Assembly: GCF_009938015.1 (NCBI RefSeq)
Contig: NZ_AP021884.1
Span: 1,475,501 to 1,539,500 of the forward strand
Source of the DNA: Sulfuriferula plumbiphila
GTDB taxonomy: Bacteria; Pseudomonadota; Gammaproteobacteria; Burkholderiales; Sulfuriferulaceae
Direction of reading: 5' to 3'
DNA length: 64,000 nt
Of this stretch, positions 53,769 through 62,877 are shown in pieces (within the stretch, counting starts at the first letter, position 1; each line of letters opens with the position of its first letter). The notes beneath the pieces were generated by a model. The model was not told where the DNA came from. It did not search any database and saw only the letters and a program-made list of their open reading frames with translations. Both the position numbers and the translations under genes were made by a program.

Positions 53769-54608
53769 ATGCAAACCAAAATTCAGATTGAGGCAGCAGG
53801 CAAGATCTACACGGATGGCAAGCACAATGTCGAAGCGCTGCGAGCTGTCAACCTCGACATCGCTGCCAACGAATTTGTCACCTTGGTCGGGGCCTCCGGC
53901 TGCGGCAAATCCACCCTGCTGCGCTGCATTGGCGGACTGGAGGAACTGAGTTTGGGTGAAATCCGGGTGGATGGCCGTCCGGTCAGCGGACCCGGTGTAA
54001 ATCGCGCCATGGTATTCCAGCACTACAGCCTGTATCCGTGGCTTACGGTAATGGAAAACATCAAGTTCAGCCGCCGCTTGAAGGTCCATCGTGAGGGGAT
54101 CACTTCATCCGACGTGGAAACGGCCTCGGGGCGCGCAGATGCCCTGCTGTCGCTGATGGGATTGAATCATGCGGCACTTGCCTATCCTGACCAGCTCTCC
54201 GGCGGCATGCAGCAACGCGTAGCAATCGCCCGTGCGCTGTTGCCCAAACCCGACATCCTGTTGCTGGACGAGCCGTTCGGCGCACTTGACGCGCAAACCC
54301 GCGAGGTGATGCACGACCTGATCCTGCATATTTTCAACCTGGAAAAAACCACCAATGTGTTTGTCACCCACGATGTCGAAGAGGCGATCTACCTGGGACA
54401 GCGTGTAGTACTGATGGCGCCGCGCCCAGGGCGTATCGATACCATCTACGAAGTGCCGTTGCCTGCGGAACGGGACCAGGACATGAAGTTGTCGCCGGAA
54501 TTCATCCGTCTCAAGAAGGAAATCCTGCAGCGCATTCGCGAGACTTCCGGCATGCGTACAGACAAAGACATGCTGGATCGGCTGACCCGGCAGACCGAAC
54601 CGGGGTAA
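53769..54608 (+). CDS. NitT/TauT-type ABC transporter, ATPase
   Basis: 279 residues. Walker A GASGCGKSTLLRC, Q-loop VFQHYSLYPWLTVMEN, signature LSGGMQQRVAIARALL, Walker B ILLLDEPFGALDAQT, and switch His VTHDVEEAIYLGQRV: all motifs intact. Closest to SsuB/TauB/NrtD ATPases. ATG at 53769 is preferred to the GTG at 53760, which overlaps the permease stop. Third gene of the guanidine operon; a 64 bp gap leads to cgdA. Confidence 0.94.
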   Translation: MQTKIQIEAAGKIYTDGKHNVEALRAVNLDIAANEFVTLVGASGCGKSTLLRCIGGLEELSLGEIRVDGRPVSGPGVNRAMVFQHYSLYPWLTVMENIKFSRRLKVHREGITSSDVETASGRADALLSLMGLNHAALAYPDQLSGGMQQRVAIARALLPKPDILLLDEPFGALDAQTREVMHDLILHIFNLEKTTNVFVTHDVEEAIYLGQRVVLMAPRPGRIDTIYEVPLPAERDQDMKLSPEFIRLKKEILQRIRETSGMRTDKDMLDRLTRQTEPG

Positions 54609-54672
54609 TTGAACAGGAAAACTACGGCAACACAGCAACATAATTTACGCATACCACAAGCAAGGATCTTCG

Positions 54673-55407
54673 ATGAACAATCAACTCAATACGCTGACTC
54701 CGCACCCCGTATGGGAGGAGGAAATCCCTGGTGGTGCGCACTGGTCCTTCGTCATCAGGCGTGGCATGACCCTGCGCCTGATCGATATGCAAGGCGGCGC
54801 CAACGTCTCGGCGTTGTTCTATAACGCGCAGGAGAAGCTGGAACGCTACAACATGGCGGACACTCTCAAGGCCCAGCACACCGCCCATCTGACCAAAGGC
54901 TTTGTGTGCTATTCCGACATGGGACGGGTATTGTGTTCGCTGGTGGAAGACACCTGCGGCTGGCACGATACCATCTGCGGCATGAGCGATGCCGCGCAAG
55001 TCAAACAGAAATACGGCGAAGCACGCTATCAGGAACACCGCAACGCCATGCACCGCAGCGCCCGCGATGGCTTTCTCATCGAGCTGGGAAAGTGGGGGCT
55101 GGGCAAACGTGACATCGTTGCCAACGTCAATTTTTTCAGCAAGGTGAGTGCGGACGCGCAAGGTAATCTGCTGTTCCAGCCGGGCAATTCCAGCGCCGGA
55201 GATTACGTTGATCTGCGCTTCGAGATGAACACGCTGGTGGTCTTGTCCGCCTGTCAGCATCCGCTCGATCCCAATCCGCAATACGTGCCGAAACCGGTGC
55301 AGCTTACTGCGTGGCACTCCGGCACACCGGGCAATGACGACTACTGCCGCAATTTTCGCCCGGAAAACCAGCGCGGCTTCTACAACACCGAACTTCTGTT
55401 TTGCTGA
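54673..55407 (+). CDS. cgdA: Carboxyguanidine deiminase subunit CgdA (DUF1989, urea-carboxylase-associated protein)
   Basis: 244 residues of the DUF1989 family, once called urea carboxylase-associated protein. With CgdB it removes the imino group of carboxyguanidine, giving allophanate and ammonia. Seen: [78 protein letters not shown] and [15 protein letters not shown]; conserved Cys/His in the DTCGWHDT and ACQHPLDP blocks may bind a metal. AAGGA precedes the ATG. cgdB starts 11 bp after its stop. Riboswitch-controlled setting supports the guanidine role. Confidence 0.93.
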   Translation: MNNQLNTLTPHPVWEEEIPGGAHWSFVIRRGMTLRLIDMQGGANVSALFYNAQEKLERYNMADTLKAQHTAHLTKGFVCYSDMGRVLCSLVEDTCGWHDTICGMSDAAQVKQKYGEARYQEHRNAMHRSARDGFLIELGKWGLGKRDIVANVNFFSKVSADAQGNLLFQPGNSSAGDYVDLRFEMNTLVVLSACQHPLDPNPQYVPKPVQLTAWHSGTPGNDDYCRNFRPENQRGFYNTELLFC

Positions 55408-55418
55408 AGGGAATGAAC

Positions 55419-56066
55419 ATGGCGATTGTTGAAAGCAAACTTAACCTCAGTGACGCAGTTTATGACTTAACTTTGCCCGCCGGCGAACCCTGGCTGCATG
55501 AAGTGCAACAGGGTCAGGTGTTGCGCATCCTTGACCTGGAAGGTAACCAGGCGGTGGACACGCTGTTCTACAATGCCCGCGAGCCCAGTGAGCGATACAG
55601 CGCGGTGGATACCATACGCGCCCAGGGCAATTTGTACCTCGGTGCCGGTTCGCGCCTGCTCTCGAGCGAGGGCAATGTGCTGGTAAGTATCGTAGCGGAC
55701 ACTTGTGGTCGCCACGACACACTGGGTGGCGCCTGCGCGGCGGAGAGCAACAGCGTGCGCTACGCTATTGACAAGAAATTCATGCACAGCTGCCGCGACA
55801 GTTTTCTGCACGCGCTTGGCCACTGCGACTGTGGCATGGACAAGCGCGATCTCACCAGTAACGTCAATTTTTTTATGAATGTGCCGGTGACGCCAGAGGG
55901 TGAGCTGACTTTTGCCGACGGCATTTCTGCACCCGGAAAATATGTGGAAATGCGTGCTGAAATGGATGTGACAGTGCTGATCTCCAACTGCCCTCAACTC
56001 AACAACCCGTGCAATGCCTACAATCCGACGCCAGTGCGGCTACTGATCTGGAATCCGGCGGCCTGA
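55419..56066 (+). CDS. cgdB: Carboxyguanidine deiminase subunit CgdB (DUF1989)
   Basis: 215 residues, paralogue and partner of CgdA. Shared blocks: [58 protein letters not shown], and [20 protein letters not shown]. The DTCGxHDT motif is kept, and the C-terminus has the NCPQxNNPCNxYNPTP end typical of the B subunit. ATG at 55419 sits 7 nt after AAGGG; earlier in-frame starts overlap cgdA. Between it and the carboxylase, GGACGACCTGC occurs twice (56076-56086, 56105-56115). Confidence 0.93.
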   Translation: MAIVESKLNLSDAVYDLTLPAGEPWLHEVQQGQVLRILDLEGNQAVDTLFYNAREPSERYSAVDTIRAQGNLYLGAGSRLLSSEGNVLVSIVADTCGRHDTLGGACAAESNSVRYAIDKKFMHSCRDSFLHALGHCDCGMDKRDLTSNVNFFMNVPVTPEGELTFADGISAPGKYVEMRAEMDVTVLISNCPQLNNPCNAYNPTPVRLLIWNPAA

Positions 56067-56134
56067 ACCCTCGCAGGACGACCTGCAAGGCTGAAAAAGT
56101 GGTGGGACGACCTGCCCTGCAATGGAAATACAGC

Positions 56135-59100
56135 ATGTTTGATAAAGTCCTGATCGCCAACCGCGGTGCCATCGCCTGCCGCATCATCCGCACCCTGAAG
56201 CGGCTTGGCATCCGCTCTGTGGCGGTGTATTCCGAGGCCGATGCCCACTCGCTGCACGTGTCCCAGGCGGACGAAGCGGTGTGTATCGGCGCGGCACCCG
56301 CAGCGGAAAGCTATCTGCGCGCCGAGAAAATTCTCGAAGTTGCCCAGCAGACCGGGGCACAGGCCATTCATCCCGGATATGGTTTTCTCTCCGAGAATGC
56401 CGATTTCGCCGCAGCCTGCGCCCATGCCGGTATTGTATTTATCGGACCCAGCCCGGCGCAAATGCGCGCCTTTGGCCTCAAGCATACGGCGCGCGAGCTG
56501 GCGCAGCAAAATCAGGTTCCTCTGCTGCCAGGCAGCGGTCTTCTGGCGGACGTGGGGCATGCCCAGGCAGAGGCCGCGCGCATAGGATTTCCGCTCATGC
56601 TGAAGAGCACTGCCGGTGGCGGCGGCATCGGCATGCGTTTGATCTGGAGTAGCGACGGACTGGTCGAGGCGTTTGCTTCGGTAGAACGTCTGGCCCGGGC
56701 GAATTTCAAGGATGCCGGCATCTATCTGGAAAAATATGTAGAGCAGGCGCGCCATATCGAGGTGCAGATTTTCGGCGACGGCAAAGGCCAGGTAGTGGCG
56801 CTGGGCGAACGGGATTGTTCGGTACAGCGCCGCAACCAGAAAGTGATTGAGGAAACCCCCGCGCCGGGGCTGACCGGTGTGCAGCGTGCGTGTTTGCGGG
56901 AAACGGCGGTAAAGCTGGGCAAAGCGGTCGATTACCAATCTGCCGGCACGGTGGAATTCGTCTATGACGTCCACAGTGGTGAGTTCTATTTCCTGGAAGT
57001 GAATACCCGGTTGCAGGTGGAGCACGGCGTGACCGAGCAGGTCACCGGCGTTGACCTGGTGGAATGGATGGTGTGCCAGGCGGCAGGCGATCTGGCGCCA
57101 CTGGAGAGCTTCCGCATCGAGCCGCGTGGCGCCTCGATTCAGGTGCGCCTGTATGCGGAAGATCCGGCCAAGAATTTCCAGCCTTGCAGCGGCGTGCTTA
57201 CCGACGCGGTGTTTCCCGAACAGGCGCGGGTGGACACCTGGGTTGAACGCGGCAGTGCCATCCCGTCGTTTTACGACCCGATGGTAGCCAAGATTATTAC
57301 TACTGCTGATAACCGCGACGCGGCACTTGCCAAAATGCAGGCAGCACTGGACGCGACGCATATCGCCGGTATCGAAACCAATCTGGCGTATTTGTGCCAG
57401 GTGCTGCGCGACCGGATATTTGTCGAGGGTCATCAAACCACGCGTTATCTCAACGCTTTTCACTACCAGCCTACCACTGTGGACGTGCTGGAGCCCGGCG
57501 TGCAGAGCAGTATCCAGGATTATCCAGGGCGTGTCGGTTACTGGAATGTGGGCGTGCCGCCTTCGGGTCCGATGGATGCCCTGGCATTCCGCCTTGGCAA
57601 CCGCCTGCTGGGCAACCCGGACCAGGCCGCCGGCCTGGAGCTGACTGTCGCCGGGCCGAGCTTGCGTTTCAATTGCGATGTAGTGATCGCACTAACCGGT
57701 GCCACCATGACGGCGGAGCTGGACGGCGAGCCCATTGCTTTCTGGCGCACACAAGCCGTCAAAGCCGGCAGCGTGTTGCGCCTGGGCAGCGTGCCCGAAA
57801 ATGGCTGCCGCGCCTATCTGACGGTGGCGGGCGGATTCGACGTGCCGGATTACCTCGGCAGCAAAGCCACTTTCACCCTCGGCCAGTTCGGCGGCCACGC
57901 CGGGCGGACATTGAGAGTAGGCGATGTACTCCATCTCGGCAGCGCCCTGACGGGCGTGAACGGCGATGCGGTGCTGGAGCCGGCGCTGATTCCGCATTAT
58001 GAAAGTCACTGGGACATCGGTGTGTTGTATGGCCCTCATGGGGCACCGGATTTCTTCACCGATGCCGACATCGAAATGTTCTTCGCCACCCATTGGGAGG
58101 TGCACTACAACTCCAGCCGCACCGGCGTGCGCCTGATCGGACCCAAGCCACAGTGGGCGCGCACGGATGGAGGCGAGGCAGGGCTGCATCCGTCCAATAT
58201 CCACGACAACGCTTACGCCATCGGCGCGGTGGATTTTACCGGTGACATGCCGGTGATCCTCGGCCCGGACGGTCCTAGCCTGGGCGGTTTTGTGTGTCCG
58301 GCTACCATCGTTCAGGCTGAACTATGGAAGATGGGCCAGTTGCGTCCCGGCAATACGGTTCGCTTCCGCCGCATCACACTGGATCAGGCGATAAAACTTG
58401 AGGCAGAACAGGATGCTGTGATCAACACACTGCAAATTCCTGAAAAATCGGCCGCCATCGCCATGGGCGATGTCATGGCCGTCAGTCCGGTACTGCAACG
58501 CAAGGAAGAACAACCGGGCCAGGTTGCGGTTACCTACCGGCCAGCGGGCGACAAATACCTGTTGGTCGAATATGGCCCGCTGGTGCTGGATCTGAATCTT
58601 CGTTTCCGTGTGCATGCATTGATGCAATGGTTCCAGCAGCAGCACCTGCCTGGCATCATCGACCTGACGCCAGGCATCCGTTCGCTGCAAGTGCATTACG
58701 ATAACCGCGTGCTGCCGCTACAGGCCTTGATGGAAGCGCTGACGGCCGCCGAGACCGAACTGCCTGCGATTGAAGACATGGTGGTGCCGACCCGCATCGT
58801 GCATCTGCCCCTGTCCTGGGACGATCCATCGACCAGATTGGCGATCGAGAAATACATGCAGTCGGTGCGCATGGACGCGCCGTGGTGCCCGAGCAACATC
58901 GAATTCATTCGTCGTATCAATGGACTGGACAGCATCGCCCAGGTGAAGGACATCGTGTTCAACGCCAGCTATCTGGTGATGGGTCTGGGCGACGTGTACC
59001 TGGGCGCGCCGGTGGCGACCCCCCTGGATCCGCGCCACCGGCTGGTCACCACCAAGTACAACCCGGCGCGCACCTGGACCCCGGAAAATGCCGTCGGTAT

Positions 59101-59746
59101 CGGCGGCGCCTACATGTGTGTATACGGCATGGAAGGTCCCGGCGGCTATCAGTTCGTGGGCCGCACCATACAGATGTGGAACCGCTACAAGCAGACCGCA
59201 GATTTCAGGGACGGCAAGCCCTGGCTGCTGCGCTTCTTCGACCAGATACGCTTCTATCCGGTGTCGGAAACCGAGCTGCTCAAGCTGCGCGAGGACTTCA
59301 TTACCGGCAGTTTTCATCTGAAAGTGGAAGAACAGACCTTCAGCCTGCGCGAGTACAACGCATTTTTACAAACCAATGGTGCCGACATCGCCGCTTTCAA
59401 AGCCGCGCAACAGGCCGCATTCGACGCCGAGCGCGAGCGCTGGCAGGCAAGCGGCCAGGCCGATTACGCAACCGATGCCGCCGTGGCGGAAGCCGCGACA
59501 GACAGCGAGCTGGATCTGCCACCCAACAGTCGCGCCGTGGCCAGCCATGTGGCGGGGAATATCTGGCAGATTGCAGTGGCCGAAGGCGACACGGTGCAGG
59601 CAGGTGATACCTTGGTGATCGTTGAATCCATGAAGATGGAGATCAGTGTGACCGCCCCGGTGGCAGGCAAGGTGTTACGCCTGTTCTGCCGGGAAGGCAG
59701 CCAGGTGGCGGCGGGGCAGGATTTGTTGGTCATTCAGGCGGAATAA
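56135..59746 (+). CDS. Guanidine carboxylase (urea carboxylase family), second paralogue
   Basis: Biotin- and ATP-dependent carboxylation of guanidine to carboxyguanidine. 1203 residues, with the same domain order as the enzyme at 45652: biotin carboxylase ([31 protein letters not shown]), KipA-like ([20 protein letters not shown]), KipI-like ([20 protein letters not shown]), carboxyltransferase tail ([39 protein letters not shown]) and biotinyl ESMKMEI (Lys1167). Several differences in the carboxyltransferase (LDS for LAS, MEGPGG for MDSPGG) may reflect substrate choice. Start at 56135 (GGAA upstream), not 56009, which overlaps cgdB. Co-transcribed with cgdAB behind the riboswitch, hence the guanidine call. 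Confidence 0.9.
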   Translation: MFDKVLIANRGAIACRIIRTLKRLGIRSVAVYSEADAHSLHVSQADEAVCIGAAPAAESYLRAEKILEVAQQTGAQAIHPGYGFLSENADFAAACAHAGIVFIGPSPAQMRAFGLKHTARELAQQNQVPLLPGSGLLADVGHAQAEAARIGFPLMLKSTAGGGGIGMRLIWSSDGLVEAFASVERLARANFKDAGIYLEKYVEQARHIEVQIFGDGKGQVVALGERDCSVQRRNQKVIEETPAPGLTGVQRACLRETAVKLGKAVDYQSAGTVEFVYDVHSGEFYFLEVNTRLQVEHGVTEQVTGVDLVEWMVCQAAGDLAPLESFRIEPRGASIQVRLYAEDPAKNFQPCSGVLTDAVFPEQARVDTWVERGSAIPSFYDPMVAKIITTADNRDAALAKMQAALDATHIAGIETNLAYLCQVLRDRIFVEGHQTTRYLNAFHYQPTTVDVLEPGVQSSIQDYPGRVGYWNVGVPPSGPMDALAFRLGNRLLGNPDQAAGLELTVAGPSLRFNCDVVIALTGATMTAELDGEPIAFWRTQAVKAGSVLRLGSVPENGCRAYLTVAGGFDVPDYLGSKATFTLGQFGGHAGRTLRVGDVLHLGSALTGVNGDAVLEPALIPHYESHWDIGVLYGPHGAPDFFTDADIEMFFATHWEVHYNSSRTGVRLIGPKPQWARTDGGEAGLHPSNIHDNAYAIGAVDFTGDMPVILGPDGPSLGGFVCPATIVQAELWKMGQLRPGNTVRFRRITLDQAIKLEAEQDAVINTLQIPEKSAAIAMGDVMAVSPVLQRKEEQPGQVAVTYRPAGDKYLLVEYGPLVLDLNLRFRVHALMQWFQQQHLPGIIDLTPGIRSLQVHYDNRVLPLQALMEALTAAETELPAIEDMVVPTRIVHLPLSWDDPSTRLAIEKYMQSVRMDAPWCPSNIEFIRRINGLDSIAQVKDIVFNASYLVMGLGDVYLGAPVATPLDPRHRLVTTKYNPARTWTPENAVGIGGAYMCVYGMEGPGGYQFVGRTIQMWNRYKQTADFRDGKPWLLRFFDQIRFYPVSETELLKLREDFITGSFHLKVEEQTFSLREYNAFLQTNGADIAAFKAAQQAAFDAERERWQASGQADYATDAAVAEAATDSELDLPPNSRAVASHVAGNIWQIAVAEGDTVQAGDTLVIVESMKMEISVTAPVAGKVLRLFCREGSQVAAGQDLLVIQAE

Positions 59747-59775
59747 AAAACAATGACGGAAAACTTAAGCTTGGA

Positions 59776-59799
59776 CATCAGCCGCTTCGGCAGCTGGTG
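59776..59799. terminator. Possible two-way hairpin between convergent operons
   Basis: CATCAGC (59776-59782) pairs with GCTGGTG (59793-59799, one G-U) in the 71 bp between the guanidine carboxylase stop and the end of the minus-strand operon. It is followed by TGCTTATTT, a weak T-run. Low confidence. Confidence 0.35.
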
Positions 59800-59817
59800 T
59801 GCTTATTTGACAAATTT

Positions 59818-60618
59818 TCAGTTGTCAGCGGACCAGCGCCGAGTGACGATCCCATGCGGGGTAGCAAACTGCTGCACCATATTGCCACCCCGCTGGACAA
59901 TCCCAGCCCACTCGGCTTCCGAGAATAGTGCTTGTCCCTCCCGGAACGGCAGGGTGGAAAGTAGAATCTCCCAAGGCGCACGTCCGCCCAAGCGCCGGCC
60001 GAAGGAAATTTCGAAGTCCAGTATGTCGATGATCTGATCCCGGCTCAAGCTGGATTCCGCAAGCAAAGTGGCGAGGGAAGAGGCTTTGGGCAGTATTGCA
60101 GCCCGGTCGCGGGCGAAGATGAAGTAGTCTCCGCTTGCAACCAGATAACCTTTGCGTGGCACAGCGAGGCCACCCGATGCATGCTCTTCCAGAAAATGCA
60201 GGGCGATGGTTTCGCCCATGCCATCGGGCAGCCGTTGCCACACTTCACGATAGCTGCTTTCCAGGCCATCTTCCACGATGCGGTTGGCGTTGAACATCAT
60301 GCGCCCGATATCCCGGCCACCGTTAGGCGGTTGGTAGTCGATATGGCGAGACCACTCGCAAATGTCACCTGCCGCCTGAGTGACGCCGGCAAAGCCCTGC
60401 TGGCGGGCAAGCAGCCTCAGTTCATCGACGGTAAGGTCTTGCAGCCCATGCTTTCCCCTGAAATCCGGCCGGTTGGCGGGTACCCGGATGTCTGCGTGCA
60501 ACAGTGGCGTTTGCAGCCAATAGACGCGGGTGGCGGTGTCGACGCCGGCAGCGTTTTCCAAAGACAGCCGCTGCCACACGCCGAGGTAATGATCCGGTAC
60601 GGGGTCGTATGGTGTCAT
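59818..60618 (-). CDS. Protein of unknown function (HRI1-like?)
   Basis: 266 residues; I do not recognise it with certainty. It is soluble, without signal peptide or membrane segment. Seen: YLGVWQRLSLENAAGVDTAT, RVYWLQTPLLHADIRVPANR, AGDICEWSRHIDYQPPNGGR, IGRMMFNANRIVEDGLESSY, GYLVASGDYFIFARDR and a C-terminal ILDFEISFGRRLGGRAPWEI. The W-x-R...WLQTPxLxADIRxP pattern recalls proteins annotated as HRI1-like, a beta-barrel lipocalin-like fold, which would suit small-molecule binding; this is from memory only. Its ATG overlaps the stop of the upstream MBL gene (ATGA). Last gene of the creatininase operon. Confidence 0.65.
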   Translation of the reverse strand: MTPYDPVPDHYLGVWQRLSLENAAGVDTATRVYWLQTPLLHADIRVPANRPDFRGKHGLQDLTVDELRLLARQQGFAGVTQAAGDICEWSRHIDYQPPNGGRDIGRMMFNANRIVEDGLESSYREVWQRLPDGMGETIALHFLEEHASGGLAVPRKGYLVASGDYFIFARDRAAILPKASSLATLLAESSLSRDQIIDILDFEISFGRRLGGRAPWEILLSTLPFREGQALFSEAEWAGIVQRGGNMVQQFATPHGIVTRRWSADN

Positions 60619-61397
60619 TCGTGGAATTCCGGAAATTGCCTGAGCGTGCGGAAAAACTGGATGTCGTGGTTGGGCCAGATTCGCGCCTGTTCTTCAAGGG
60701 CCAGGTTTTTCAGTTTGCGGATGCTCGCCAGCGCCAGGTCTTCCTGCTCTTGCCAGCACAGGCCGGGCGCGATTTCCTGTTCGATATTTTCACTCAAGTC
60801 GGCGGCGTCGCCCGCCAGAATCACCGGCGCTCCCTTGGGTAGTTCGATCCACAACGACATGTGCCCGGCAGTGTGGCCGGGGGTGGCGACAGCGCGCACA
60901 CCGGGCACCAGATCGTATTCTCCCTGCATGACTTTCCATGGATATTGCCCACTGAAATCGTCCGGGAAATAGGCCGCATCGGTGCCCGCTTGTGCGGCTT
61001 TCAACTCATCCTGCTGCACATGCACTTCCGAGCCGCACACGTCGCACAGCCCGCCGGCATGGTCGAAATGCAGATGGCCGATGAACACCACATCCACGTC
61101 GGCAGGGGTGAGGCCAAGGCGGGCGAGATGGTGAGGCAGGCGCTGTTCCTCCTGCATCCCGGGAGCGCTGAAGGCAAACTTTTGCGGATCATAGTGGCGT
61201 GCGCGCTGCACCGGGTCGGCGATCTTGTTGTAATCGCATCCCGTGTCGTAGAGGATGCGCCCGTTGCTGGTTTCGATCAGATAGGCGAGGATGGGTGCCT
61301 CGATGATCTGCCCAGCTCCCCGGTTGCGGGTGGAAAGGGATTTGTCGTAGCGATGGGTGGCGGTGAGCAGCGGCCACAGGCGTTTGACATGACTCAT
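60615..61397 (-). CDS. Metallo-beta-lactamase-fold hydrolase (lactonase-like)
   Basis: 260 residues. Metal motif HLHFDHAG (HxHxDH), later His in ATPGHTAGHMSLWIELPKG, Asp in ILAGDAADLS and the last His in IWPNHDIQFF. The layout and length are those of N-acyl homoserine lactonase/AttM-type enzymes, which open lactone rings, but the substrate pocket cannot be predicted. ATG at 61397 overlaps the upstream stop (ATGA) and follows GAGG. Within an operon with creatininase, a ring-opening or amide-cleaving step in small-molecule catabolism is as likely as quorum quenching. Confidence 0.87.
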   Translation of the reverse strand: MSHVKRLWPLLTATHRYDKSLSTRNRGAGQIIEAPILAYLIETSNGRILYDTGCDYNKIADPVQRARHYDPQKFAFSAPGMQEEQRLPHHLARLGLTPADVDVVFIGHLHFDHAGGLCDVCGSEVHVQQDELKAAQAGTDAAYFPDDFSGQYPWKVMQGEYDLVPGVRAVATPGHTAGHMSLWIELPKGAPVILAGDAADLSENIEQEIAPGLCWQEQEDLALASIRKLKNLALEEQARIWPNHDIQFFRTLRQFPEFHE

Positions 61398-62083
61398 TGG
61401 CACGCCTCGCTTGCTGGGGGATATTCGAGGCTATACAGCAATTCTGCGGTGGTTTGAACCCTGCCCAGGATGCCGCCTTCTACCTGAATCATTGCCAGCG
61501 ATGTGGCATGCAGTTCAGGATAGGCCGAAGCGCATCCATCCGCCACGGTGATGCATTCGAAGCCACGGTCGACTGCTTCGCGAAGGGTGGACTGGATACA
61601 TATCTCGGTGGTGACGCCGGTGAGAATAAGCCGGTGAATAGCGCGGCTGCGTAACACAATTTCCAGATCGGTCTGGTAAAACGCCCCGTAACCCGGCTTG
61701 TCGATGATGGGTTCGCCGGGTTTTGGAGCCAGTTCATCGACGATACCGTGGCCGTATTCTCCCCGGATCAGCAGCTTGCCGATGGGCCCTTCGGAACCGA
61801 TCGGTGCGCGTGCCTGGCGGCTGCGCGCCATCTTGGTGGGAGCGCAGTCGGATAAATCACGCCGATGCCCTTCGCGCGTATACACAACTAGCATGCCGCA
61901 GCCACGTGCCGTGTTCAGTAAACTGCTGATCGCGGGGATGGGTTCGCGCAGCAGTGAAACCTTGAGCCCGGCCTTTTCTGCGTATCCCCCAGGTGCGCAA
62001 AAATCGCGCTGCATGTCGATCACCAGCAAGGCGGTACGGGCGGGGTTGATATTAACAAGCGTCGGTGTGGATGGGCTATTCAC
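61394..62083 (-). CDS. Isochorismatase-family cysteine amidohydrolase
   Basis: 229 residues. Catalytic triad: Asp in LLVIDMQRDFCAPGG, Lys in IIDKPGYGAFYQTDLE and Cys in TGVTTEICIQSTLREAVDRG. The family includes biuret hydrolase, N-carbamoylsarcosine amidase, ureidoacrylate and nicotinamide amidases; the TTEICIQSTLREA block most resembles biuret/ureido-type enzymes (from memory). Biuret cleavage would give allophanate, which AtzF here could use; N-carbamoylsarcosine would fit creatinine breakdown. Start taken as GTG at 62083, 7 nt after GAGGA; an upstream reading to 62263 overlaps creatininase. Tight operon. Confidence 0.9.
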   Translation of the reverse strand: MNSPSTPTLVNINPARTALLVIDMQRDFCAPGGYAEKAGLKVSLLREPIPAISSLLNTARGCGMLVVYTREGHRRDLSDCAPTKMARSRQARAPIGSEGPIGKLLIRGEYGHGIVDELAPKPGEPIIDKPGYGAFYQTDLEIVLRSRAIHRLILTGVTTEICIQSTLREAVDRGFECITVADGCASAYPELHATSLAMIQVEGGILGRVQTTAELLYSLEYPPASEACQ

Positions 62084-62093
62084 ATTCAGTTCC

Positions 62094-62858
62094 TCAGGCG
62101 AACTCGGCGCGCACTGCATCAGCGATGCGCTGTGCGACTTCCCCGGCCATTTGGCGTCCCTTCTCCGCATCCGCTCCCCGCGCCGAGGACAGTACACCCG
62201 AAGCAGGCACCCAGGCGGGGTTGAGCGGATGGATTTCATAAGGCGGAAAGTCTGCCGGGCCATTGTCCGGAATCAGGTCCAGGCGCACCAAGTCAGGGTG
62301 GTAGTGCAGCATGATGGAAGTTTCAATGACCGCAGCATGTTCCAGCGCGAAACCCGGAAAACCTGCAGGAAATACTGCGGCGAGTGTGGCCTCGGTCATG
62401 AAATCCCAGTATTCCAGCCGCATCACGCGAAGCGGATGATTCGGGCCGAGTTCACGCAGCGCCAGGTCAATGCCCTCGATCAGGAACCACTGGTTTTCGT
62501 AATGGCCGTTGAGCACTACCAGTTTCTTCACGCCGTGGCGCGCGAATTCGCGCACGGCATCGCGTGCCTGGCTGATCAGCGTGTGCGCGTCCAGACTGGT
62601 TGTGCCGCAGAAATGCTGGCCGCCGCCGCATTTGGGCTGGGATTTGTAGCCGTAGCTCAACGCGGGTGCCACGATGCCATCCACTCGACTGGCGGCGCTG
62701 GCGGCCACCGCCGACGCCAGCAGCGCATCGGTACCGAGCGGTAAGTGCGGCCCATGCTGCTCCAGCGCGCCGCAGGGCAGGAATAGCGCCGGGTTGTCAC
62801 GGATGATCTTGTCCCGGTAGACGCTCCAACTCATCTGTTCCATCATCACTGTGCCCAT
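62094..62858 (-). CDS. Creatininase (creatinine amidohydrolase)
   Basis: Interconverts creatinine and creatine by opening the ring; metal-dependent. 254 residues. Agreement with Pseudomonas creatininase is high along the chain: LPCGALEQHGPHLPLGTDAL (metal Glu, His, Asp), YGYKSQPKCGGGQHFCGTTS, LVVLNGHYENQWFLIEGIDL, EYWDFMTEAT, EHAAVIETSIMLHYHPDLV (metal Glu) and FPPYEIHPLNPAWVP. This is closer than the related mycofactocin MftE or formamide amidohydrolases would be. ATG at 62858 is 6 nt after GGAG; ATG at 62861 is equally open. No creatinase (creatine to urea + sarcosine) gene is in the window, so the fate of the product is not settled. Confidence 0.92.
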   Translation of the reverse strand: MGTVMMEQMSWSVYRDKIIRDNPALFLPCGALEQHGPHLPLGTDALLASAVAASAASRVDGIVAPALSYGYKSQPKCGGGQHFCGTTSLDAHTLISQARDAVREFARHGVKKLVVLNGHYENQWFLIEGIDLALRELGPNHPLRVMRLEYWDFMTEATLAAVFPAGFPGFALEHAAVIETSIMLHYHPDLVRLDLIPDNGPADFPPYEIHPLNPAWVPASGVLSSARGADAEKGRQMAGEVAQRIADAVRAEFA

Positions 62859-62877
62859 CATTTTCTCCGGTATAAAA

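Noticed and set aside
56018-57463. 481-codon open frame antisense to the guanidine carboxylase
   Set aside because: Lies opposite the conserved biotin carboxylase domain; low-complexity shadow translation.
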